Below, piece by piece: positions 35,983 through 42,189 of a stretch of 64,000 nucleotides of DNA. Source of the stretch: Candidatus Gastranaerophilales bacterium (GTDB taxonomy: Bacteria; Cyanobacteriota; Vampirovibrionia; Gastranaerophilales; Gastranaerophilaceae); NCBI GenBank assembly GCA_944325625.1, contig CALVAP010000001.1, positions 197,649-261,648 of the forward strand, given 5' to 3'. Under the pieces are notes generated by a model, which worked only from the letters and a program-made list of their open reading frames with translations, made no database searches and was not told the DNA's origin. Position 1 is the stretch's first letter, and each line of letters opens with the position of its first letter. Position numbers and translations under genes: made by a program.

Positions 35983-36334
35983 GCAAAATAAACGCAGGCG
36001 CGAGCAGATTATAACCGCTTTATATAATTGGGTTTGCACATTTAATGGTACGCCGGTTGTTCGTGATACTACAAACCTTTCGAATACAAAGTTTGATTTT
36101 TATATAGACAGTAGCGCAGTCAGCCCTTTGTCTTTTACGGTATTTGAGATGTCAGACAGTGGTGAACTTATTATAGATGAACCGCAAAGAGTTGTTGAAA
36201 GTACAGCGGCTTTCTTTATATTTGTTAATCCTAAGACAGGTTGGATTTCGGCAGTAAAAAATAATACTGAAAATCAAAAAAGACTTATCAGACAGGAAAA
36301 CATTCAAAATTTAAAGGTAAGAATTATTCCTTAA
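35972..36334 (+). CDS. Hypothetical protein coupled to the GGDEF gene
   Basis: A 120-residue protein, probably a small alpha/beta fold (FDFYIDSSAVSPLSFTVFEM; FFIFVNPKTGWISAV). It has a basic N-terminus (NKRRREQ) and no membrane segment. Its ATG lies inside the end of the diguanylate cyclase gene (11-base overlap), which implies translational coupling and a related function. No family is recognised. Its 3' end overlaps the convergent next gene by 11 bases. Confidence 0.6.
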   Translation: MKSEQNKRRREQIITALYNWVCTFNGTPVVRDTTNLSNTKFDFYIDSSAVSPLSFTVFEMSDSGELIIDEPQRVVESTAAFFIFVNPKTGWISAVKNNTENQKRLIRQENIQNLKVRIIP

Positions 36335-36575
36335 AATCAATTCCCGCATCTTCTTCTCTTGCAGCCATTTCAAGAAGAATATATGTCATATAAGCACCAA
36401 GAGCAACGGCCTTAGGGTCAAGGTCGGTATTGTTTGCTGCTTCTATTATTGCGGAGTTGATTTCAGGATTTTCGTCTTTTATATAGTGAATCATCCTTTT
36501 TCTCCAGGCGTGAACGTCCTGAAAAATTTCCGCAAAAGCTAAAGATGCATGATCTTCCGTAATGATTGGTAACAT
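36324..36575 (-). CDS. Small hypothetical acidic protein
   Basis: An 83-residue acidic, helical protein (MLPIITEDHASLAFAEIFQD; AAREEDAGIDF). The frame is open to 36623, but GGAG seven bases before the ATG at 36575 identifies that as the start. There is no signal peptide, membrane segment or recognised family. It is convergent with the preceding gene and overlaps it by 11 bases. Confidence 0.55.
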   Translation of the reverse strand: MLPIITEDHASLAFAEIFQDVHAWRKRMIHYIKDENPEINSAIIEAANNTDLDPKAVALGAYMTYILLEMAAREEDAGIDFKE

Positions 36576-36693
36576 TTGATATCTCCATATCTCAGACATT
36601 GTATATTTTAGATTATATAACAATTTATTTAATCATGCATATAAACTAATTTTTATGATTTTTATGTGTTTTTTTTTGATATAAAATGAAGGA

Positions 36694-37239
36694 ATGAAAA
36701 TAACAATCAGAGAAATATATCTTGTATTTTTAAAGGTAGGGATTATTTTACTTGGCGGCGGGTACGTAATACTGCCTTTATTAAGCAAAGAATTGGTTGA
36801 AAAACGTAATTGGATTACAAAAGAAGATTTGGTGGAATTTTATTCCATAAGTCAGTGTTTGCCTGGAATTATTGCAGCAAATACGGCAGTTTTTACGGGC
36901 TATAAACTCAAAGGAAAATACGGTGCAGCTGCTGCGGTTGCGGGTATGTGTACATCTCCGTTTTTGGCAATTGTTTGCCTTGCGACTGTATTAGGGCAGT
37001 TAACAAAAGTTCCTCTGGTTGTTGATATATTTTGGGGAGTAGGAATTGGGATATTAATTTTATTATTGCTTACTGTTCAAGAAATTTGGGAAACAAGTAT
37101 TGTGGACAAATTTACACTGTTCTTGTTTTTAATTGTTTTTGCGCTGACCGTCTTTTGCACATTTTCACCTGTCTATAGTATTATAGGAGCTGCATTTGCA
37201 GGGATTATTTATAAACTTATTAAAAGGAGGGTGGAATAG
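36694..37239 (+). CDS. Chromate transporter family protein, N-terminal-type half (short ChrA)
   Basis: A 181-residue CHR-family membrane protein with about five to six segments. The CHR signatures are FLKVGIILLGGGYVILPLL and SQCLPGIIAANTAVFTGYK. Short-chain ChrA proteins work as heteromeric pairs, and the second half-size gene follows with a one-base overlap. The family is associated with chromate/sulfate efflux; the physiological substrate here is unknown. TAAAAT lies six bases before the ATG, but GAAGGA in those six bases could serve as a ribosome site if transcription starts farther upstream. Confidence 0.88.
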   Translation: MKITIREIYLVFLKVGIILLGGGYVILPLLSKELVEKRNWITKEDLVEFYSISQCLPGIIAANTAVFTGYKLKGKYGAAAAVAGMCTSPFLAIVCLATVLGQLTKVPLVVDIFWGVGIGILILLLLTVQEIWETSIVDKFTLFLFLIVFALTVFCTFSPVYSIIGAAFAGIIYKLIKRRVE

Positions 37240-37814
37240 TGGTTTGCCTTCTTTTATTTTATGAGTTTTTTAAGGTTGGTCTGTTTTCGGTAGGCGGCGG
37301 GTATGCAACGTTACCGTTTTTGTATCATATTTCTGAGATTTATCATTGGTATAGTGCAAGAGAGTTGGTTGATATGCTTGCAGTTTCCAGTATTACGCCC
37401 GGACCTGTCGGGATAAATGTTGCTACATTCGCCGGATTTAAGTCGGCAGGGCTTTTGGGGGCATTTGTTTCTACTTTTGCAATAATTTTGCCATCTTTTT
37501 TGTTAGTTATATTAATTTATAAACTTCTTAACAAATTTAGTGAGAATTTTTATGTTCAGGCTGTACTTTATTCAATAAAACCTGCGGGTTGTGCTTTGAT
37601 TGCGGCTGTAGGTGTGCGATTGTTTCATGATTATATTCTTAGAGATATTTCTGTTTTTGATATACACAGACTTACTGCTTTTATTGATTTTAAGGCTTTA
37701 TTTTTGTTGGTTGGACTTCTTGTTTTGAGTATTAAGGTAAAGAAAAATCCGCTTTTGTATTTGGGGATTTCAGCCTTATTTGGAATTCTATTGCATTTAA
37801 AATCCTTGTTTTAA
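37239..37814 (+). CDS. Chromate transporter family protein, C-terminal-type half (short ChrA)
   Basis: A 191-residue partner of the preceding protein. It repeats the CHR motifs in the second-half form: FFKVGLFSVGGGYATLPFL and SITPGPVGINVATFAGFK. About six membrane segments are present. It starts at GTG overlapping the upstream stop by one base, with AAAGGAGG as ribosome site. The two halves are expected to insert in opposite orientation and form one transporter. Confidence 0.88.
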   Translation: MVCLLLFYEFFKVGLFSVGGGYATLPFLYHISEIYHWYSARELVDMLAVSSITPGPVGINVATFAGFKSAGLLGAFVSTFAIILPSFLLVILIYKLLNKFSENFYVQAVLYSIKPAGCALIAAVGVRLFHDYILRDISVFDIHRLTAFIDFKALFLLVGLLVLSIKVKKNPLLYLGISALFGILLHLKSLF

Positions 37815-37816
37815 AC

Positions 37817-37843
37817 AAAAAAAAACCGACTGGAAGGTCGGTT
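37817..37843 (-). terminator. Minus-strand terminator
   Basis: A 7-bp stem AACCGAC / GTCGGTT with a six-base loop. On the minus strand it is followed by nine T residues. It lies 180 bases beyond the stop of the secreted protein gene, which already has a closer hairpin, so it may end a separate short transcript. Confidence 0.6.
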
Positions 37844-37986
37844 AAGTTTACCACATATTAGAGAGAGGAATTAGAGAGAAATTAAATAAATCTTTTTTAT
37901 CCTCTATTATGCATGTACCCATTTTTTCAAATTTATAACATAATTTGTGTCAAAGATTTACATAACTTAACAATAAAAATAATAAA
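37844..37986 (-). other. Unassigned AT-rich stretch; possible small RNA or tiny ORF on the minus strand
   Basis: This stretch lies between two minus-strand terminator-like hairpins and holds no ORF of normal size. On the minus strand there is a 24-codon frame beginning MGTCIIEDKK and ending shortly before the T9 terminator. TTGACA occurs upstream, but without a -10 at standard spacing. It may be a short noncoding RNA, read-through leader or nothing. Confidence 0.2.
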
Positions 37987-38021
37987 ACCAATTTTTCTTT
38001 TAATTTTACAGGTAAATTGGT
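37987..38021 (-). terminator. Putative terminator of the secreted protein gene
   Basis: An 8-bp stem ACCAATTT / AAATTGGT with a 19-base loop begins two bases after the stop codon and is followed on the minus strand by TTTATTATTTTTATT. Confidence 0.4.
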
Positions 38022-38022
38022 A

Positions 38023-38721
38023 TTAGTAATTTCTGTAGTAAAATTCCTGAACACGTACTGGTGCGGGAGTTTGCATGTTTTTATATTTATCCATGTCCGT
38101 GCGAACATTTATAAGAAGATACGGATATTTTTTTTGTAGGCAAATATCGCCTTGTTTAATAAATTTAACAGGCCCGGCTTGTCTTACTGTAAACATTCCT
38201 TTAATTGGAGAGCGTTGCAGTGATTTTGGAGAAAATACATAATCAGAATAATCAAAGTCTGTATCATTTACGATTAAATATGCTTTAACCGAGAATGGGT
38301 CACGTTTTATCTTATCCGGTTCTTTTTGTAACGCAGATGTGCTGAAAACTTTGACGTCATCAAACATTGACTGAACGTCATTTGGTGTCATCTCTTTTGG
38401 GGTGAATTTACCGTCTTTATACTCAGCTGTATAAAATTTTAGATTTGTATTATTAACTGCAGCAAATTGATTTTTGCTTATAAAATCATAGTCGGATTTA
38501 ATCGAAAAAGCATACTTTCCTGCTGCATAGTATTTTTCGCCTCGTTTAGAAATTTTGATAGCATCAGGCGAGTTCGAAGTCCTGGACCAGGAGCTGTCTG
38601 AGGGAGAATAGTAAAAGGAACCTCCATCATGGAGTGTTTCCATTGTGTCTTGAGCAATCGCGGTTTGTCCCAAGATAATCGTTAACATTATCAGTAAAAA
38701 TGAAACAAGTACTTTCTTCAC
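38023..38721 (-). CDS. Secreted hypothetical protein
   Basis: A 232-residue protein with a clear signal peptide: MKKVLVSFLLIMLTIILGQ, then TAIAQD with cleavage after AIA (about residue 23). The mature part is soluble, basic and Asp/Lys-rich (SPSDSSWSRTSN; KISKRGEKYYAAGKY), with no repeat or known motif. The start is GTG, six bases after AAGGGG. It is probably periplasmic. No family is recognised. Confidence 0.65.
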   Translation of the reverse strand: MKKVLVSFLLIMLTIILGQTAIAQDTMETLHDGGSFYYSPSDSSWSRTSNSPDAIKISKRGEKYYAAGKYAFSIKSDYDFISKNQFAAVNNTNLKFYTAEYKDGKFTPKEMTPNDVQSMFDDVKVFSTSALQKEPDKIKRDPFSVKAYLIVNDTDFDYSDYVFSPKSLQRSPIKGMFTVRQAGPVKFIKQGDICLQKKYPYLLINVRTDMDKYKNMQTPAPVRVQEFYYRNY

Positions 38722-38817
38722 AGTTTCCCCTTGTTTTATCTGTTATTATTAAAAAAACATGATAAACACTTTTCATGATAACACAGCAGAGGGATTATTA
38801 CAATTTTTTACAAATTA

Positions 38818-40689
38818 TTATTTTAAGGCACGAAGCGAGTTAAGTATGGCCACAAGACATACTCCGGTATCAGCAAAAACAGCCCCCCACATGGTTATCA
38901 AGCCAAATCCTCCTAGGATAAGAAATAAAAATTTTATGCTTATTGCCAAGGCTATGTTTTGATTTGAGATAGAGATGGTTTTGTCAGCGATTTTAATTGC
39001 GAGTGGAATTTTAGAAATTTTATCATCCATAATTACTATATCTGCCGCCTCGATTGCAGCATCTGACCCTATTGCTCCCATTGCTATGCCTATGTCTGCT
39101 CGACTTAATACTGGGGCGTCGTTTATTCCATCACCGACAAAAATAGTTTTGCTTTTATTTTGGCGCATAATTTCTTCTATTTTTTCTACTTTTTGGTGTG
39201 GTAAAAGATTTGCGTAATACTTATTTATGTTTAGAGTTTCTGCGGTCATTTTTACTGTCGGCAGGTTATCTCCGCTTAGCATTATTAATTTTATTTTGTG
39301 CTTTTTCAAAGAATTGATTGCAGCTTTTGTATTATTTTTAATCTTATCTGAAATAATTATTTCACCTATAAAGTTTTTATTCAGTGCAACTAAAATGCTT
39401 GTTTTGCCTAATGTATTAGAGTGTGAATAGTTTACGTTGTTATCTTGCATTAGTTGTTCGGTTCCGACCAGAATCTCTCCGGTATTTGTCAAGGTAATAA
39501 TACCTTTTCCTGTTATTTCATTAGTGCTTTGTATAAGGCTTAGTTCAGGCTCTTTGCTTGCAGCTTTTTTTATAGAAATAGCAATCGGGTGATTAGAATG
39601 GGCTTCAGCTAAAGCGGCAGTGTTAATAACATCTTGTTTGTTATAACCATTTTGGGGAATAATTTCTGTAACTTCAAAGGATCCATGTGTTATTGTTCCG
39701 GTTTTATCAAACACTATTGTCCCCACTTTACTGAGAGTTTCAATGTATTTGCTACCTTTGATTAATATCCCTTTTTTTGCAGCTTTGCCTATTCCGGCAA
39801 AAAAACTTAGCGGAACAGATATGACCAATGCACAAGGACATGAAATGACCAGAAAGGTTAGTGCTCTTTGTATCCATATTGAAAAATCATTATTTGTTAA
39901 TATTGGGGGAATTATAGCTATAATAGCGGCAAATAAACATACTATCGGGGTGTATATTTTTGCAAACTTTGTTATGTACTTTTCAGATTTTGATTTCTTG
40001 TTTTTTGCGTTTTCAACAAGTTCTAATATTTTGCATACGGTTGAGGCGTTAAACTCTTTTTCTGCTTTGACTTTAATTAATCCGTTAAAATTTATGCTGC
40101 CGCTTAGGACATTATCACCGATTTTAACCGGAGTTGGGATACTTTCGCCTGTTAATGCGCTGGTGTCGATATTTGAGCTTCCTTCTATTATCGTCCCATC
40201 CAGTGGTATTTTTTCGCCGGCTTGAACTACAAATATTTCCCCGATTTTTACTTTTTCAGGTGAAATTTTTTCCAGTTTACCGTTCTTTTCAATATTTGCG
40301 TAATCTGGTTTTATGTCCATTAAATCTGTAATGGATTTTCGTGACTTTTCGACAGCTCTTTCTTGAAGGTGCTCTCCGAGTTGATAAAGAATCATAACCA
40401 TTACTGCTTCAGGGTACTCTTGTATTCCAAAAGCCCCAATGGTTGCGATGGACATTAAAAAGTTTTCATCAAATATTTCCCCTTTTAAAATATTTTTTAT
40501 TGCCGTAAAAACAACGTCATACCCTGCTATAAGGTAAGCTAAAAGGAAGATAATGAATTTTGCAAAGTTTTCAACATTGGAAAATATTCCCAGTAAGAAA
40601 AATATAACTGCAATTATAATTTTAAACAATGTGTAATTTTGGTTTATTGTTTTTCTGTGATTGTGGATGTTGTCTTTATCTTCGCACAT
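38818..40689 (-). CDS. P1B-type metal-transporting ATPase (Zn/Cd/Co/Pb class, ZntA/CadA/ZiaA-like)
   Basis: A 623-residue heavy-metal efflux ATPase. LTGESIP is the actuator motif, SCPCALVIS near 281-289 the metal-site helix, FDKTGTITHG near 326 the phosphorylation site, and GDGINDAPVLSRADIG the hinge. The last helices carry the P1B-2 signature Lys and Asp (ISIKFLF; MWGAVFADTG), which fits Zn2+/Cd2+/Pb2+. The usual N-terminal metal-binding domain is absent; only a short Cys/His stretch remains (MCEDKDNIHNHRK). It is divergent from an SmtB-like repressor, with operators in between. The ribosome site is AAGGA. Confidence 0.92.
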   Translation of the reverse strand: MCEDKDNIHNHRKTINQNYTLFKIIIAVIFFLLGIFSNVENFAKFIIFLLAYLIAGYDVVFTAIKNILKGEIFDENFLMSIATIGAFGIQEYPEAVMVMILYQLGEHLQERAVEKSRKSITDLMDIKPDYANIEKNGKLEKISPEKVKIGEIFVVQAGEKIPLDGTIIEGSSNIDTSALTGESIPTPVKIGDNVLSGSINFNGLIKVKAEKEFNASTVCKILELVENAKNKKSKSEKYITKFAKIYTPIVCLFAAIIAIIPPILTNNDFSIWIQRALTFLVISCPCALVISVPLSFFAGIGKAAKKGILIKGSKYIETLSKVGTIVFDKTGTITHGSFEVTEIIPQNGYNKQDVINTAALAEAHSNHPIAISIKKAASKEPELSLIQSTNEITGKGIITLTNTGEILVGTEQLMQDNNVNYSHSNTLGKTSILVALNKNFIGEIIISDKIKNNTKAAINSLKKHKIKLIMLSGDNLPTVKMTAETLNINKYYANLLPHQKVEKIEEIMRQNKSKTIFVGDGINDAPVLSRADIGIAMGAIGSDAAIEAADIVIMDDKISKIPLAIKIADKTISISNQNIALAISIKFLFLILGGFGLITMWGAVFADTGVCLVAILNSLRALK

Positions 40690-40704
40690 TAGATTGATCC
40701 TTAA

Positions 40705-40720
40705 TTGAGTGGTTGTTCAA
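40705..40720. promoter_or_regulatory. Third repressor operator, in the ATPase leader
   Basis: TTGAGTGGTTGTTCAA, an imperfect palindrome with the same TTGTTCAA half-site as the two promoter operators. It lies just downstream of the predicted ATPase transcription start and upstream of its ribosome site. Confidence 0.45.
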
Positions 40721-40730
40721 CTATAATAAT

Positions 40731-40760
40731 ATTATAATTGAGCAATTGTTCAACTGTCAA
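40731..40760 (-). promoter_or_regulatory. ATPase promoter with operator palindrome in its spacer
   Basis: On the minus strand, TTGACA (40755-40760), an 18-base spacer and TATAAT (40731-40736). The spacer contains the palindrome TTGAGCAATTGTTCAA (40738-40753), which fills it almost exactly. A bound repressor would block RNA polymerase directly. Confidence 0.75.
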
Positions 40761-40788
40761 TACAAAAAAGTAAAATCTTTACAATAGT

Positions 40789-40818
40789 TTGACAATTGAA
40801 CAATTATTGAACTATAAT
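40789..40818 (+). promoter_or_regulatory. Repressor gene promoter with operator palindrome in its spacer
   Basis: TTGACA (40789-40794), an 18-base spacer and TATAAT (40813-40818). The spacer contains TTGAACAATTATTGAA (40796-40811), which shares the ATTGTTCAA half-site (read on the minus strand) with the ATPase operator. This implies autorepression. Confidence 0.75.
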
Positions 40819-40855
40819 AGCCATGTGTTATTTTGGGCAAAAAGCCGGGGTAAAT

Positions 40856-41206
40856 ATGGAGAATAAAAAATCTGATTGTGAAGCAATAAATCTTGATTTG
40901 GTAGAGAGAATTCGACCAAACATGCCTGAGATGAATACACTTTATGAACTATCTGATTTTTTTAAAGTTATGGGAGATGGCACAAGGATACAGCTTTTGT
41001 GGGCATTAGAAGAAAGTGAGATGTGCGTTGGAGATCTTGCTGTATTATTGAATATGACAAAGTCTGCAGTTTCTCATCAATTGAAGGTTTTAAGAACTGC
41101 AAAGCTCGTCAAAGCGCAGAAAAAAGGAAAAAATGTAATCTATGCGCTAGATGACTACCATGTCAAAAACATTCTGGAAAAGGCGCTGGAGCATGTTCGA
41201 GAATAG
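40856..41206 (+). CDS. ArsR/SmtB-family metal-sensing repressor
   Basis: A 116-residue winged-helix repressor. The recognition helix region is LLNMTKSAVSHQLKVLR. Both metal sites of SmtB-type sensors are visible: the alpha-5 site D100-x-H102-x10-H113-x2-E116 with exactly SmtB spacing, and the alpha-3 region EMCVGDL (C57-x2-D60) plus N-terminal C8. It should release DNA when Zn2+ (or Cd2+/Co2+) binds, turning on the ATPase and itself. The frame is open to an ATG at 40823, but that lies at the transcription start; CCGGGG before the ATG at 40856 decides the start. It abuts the convergent WG-repeat gene. Confidence 0.93.
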   Translation: MENKKSDCEAINLDLVERIRPNMPEMNTLYELSDFFKVMGDGTRIQLLWALEESEMCVGDLAVLLNMTKSAVSHQLKVLRTAKLVKAQKKGKNVIYALDDYHVKNILEKALEHVRE

Positions 41207-41208
41207 GT

Positions 41209-42105
41209 TTAAATTTTCTTTTTAAGGTCGGACTTAATATCTGTAAGCGGACCGTTATACGGATTTCTTATATTTTGGTAGTATTTTTGTGCATAAACAA
41301 TCGGGAACCGAGGCAGCCAACCGAGTTTCATAAAAATATTAACAGTTTCAGCTCCTTGAGAAAGCATAAGTTCATCGATTGTTTGTTCATATGCCGTCGA
41401 GAGTGATGAAAAGATTTTCAGAGTATAGTCAGTTGCTGTAACAACTGAATAGCCTGACGCAGCGCCGGTAGCAGCTACCAAATGTGTGATTTTAATTCCG
41501 TCTTTTACTCTTACTTGCTCTTGGTTTTGAGGAAGTTCTATCTCATTTTCTGCAATTCTTTCCACCTCAAACCATTCTCCATCTGATTTTATTCGCATTG
41601 TCTTTGGTGTTGGCATGTAGATATCTTCAAAAATATTATCTAAAAGTATTTGTCCGTCTTCGCTAATTACTCCGTAGTGATAGTTTTTGCATGTCAAAAA
41701 CATCTTTCCAAAAAGCGGATCAATGGATGAGTATTCAGGTTCAATTATTGTTTTTCCCGTTTCATCATAAAGTCCATAATCATTACTGTTGCCAAGTTTT
41801 ACGTATTTGCCGAAAATTCTGTCAGCATGCCGATATTTAGGTTTAATTAGGTAGTTTCCGTTGGAGTCCATAAGTCCAAACTTTGAACCCTTTTGAAAAA
41901 GCCAGGAAGATTCACCTATTCGTATTAATTTTTTGTAATCAGCTTTAACTGTTACTTGTCCTTGGTTGTCTTTCAACCCGAATTTTCCGTCTTCGCTAAA
42001 AGCTTGAAATTTAGTATTATCAAGTGCATTAGAAACTGAGGCTTGTGCAAAGCCCGTTTGTTGAACAATAAAAATTAAACCTAGTATAATCAATATCTTT
42101 TTCAT
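41209..42105 (-). CDS. Secreted WG-repeat protein
   Basis: 298 residues. The signal peptide is MKKILIILGLIFIVQQTGFA, cut before QAS. About five WG-type repeats follow, with the recurring pattern G-K-F/Y-G-L-x-D-x-x-G and a second half like IKPKY or IEPEY (for example KFGLMDSNGNYLIKPKY). The last 110 residues lack repeats (HLVAATGAASGYSV). The repeats form a beta-structure of unknown partner. It is likely periplasmic. The gene is probably leaderless. Confidence 0.8.
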   Translation of the reverse strand: MKKILIILGLIFIVQQTGFAQASVSNALDNTKFQAFSEDGKFGLKDNQGQVTVKADYKKLIRIGESSWLFQKGSKFGLMDSNGNYLIKPKYRHADRIFGKYVKLGNSNDYGLYDETGKTIIEPEYSSIDPLFGKMFLTCKNYHYGVISEDGQILLDNIFEDIYMPTPKTMRIKSDGEWFEVERIAENEIELPQNQEQVRVKDGIKITHLVAATGAASGYSVVTATDYTLKIFSSLSTAYEQTIDELMLSQGAETVNIFMKLGWLPRFPIVYAQKYYQNIRNPYNGPLTDIKSDLKKKI

Positions 42106-42111
42106 AATTAA

Positions 42112-42120
42112 ATATTAGCA
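42112..42120 (-). promoter_or_regulatory. Extended -10 of the WG-repeat gene (leaderless candidate)
   Basis: On the minus strand, TGC-TAATAT (hexamer 42112-42117) is followed by six bases (TTAATT) and the ATG at 42105. There is no Shine-Dalgarno sequence. Confidence 0.4.
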
Positions 42121-42189
42121 TAAAATTGTTATGTTATAATTTTAATGTAAATTTATTTTATATGAAAAACAATTTTATTGGGGTCGGAA

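Noticed and set aside
40823-40855. Eleven extra N-terminal residues on the ArsR/SmtB repressor
   Set aside because: The upstream ATG lies at or before the predicted transcription start and has no ribosome site; CCGGGG precedes the ATG at 40856.
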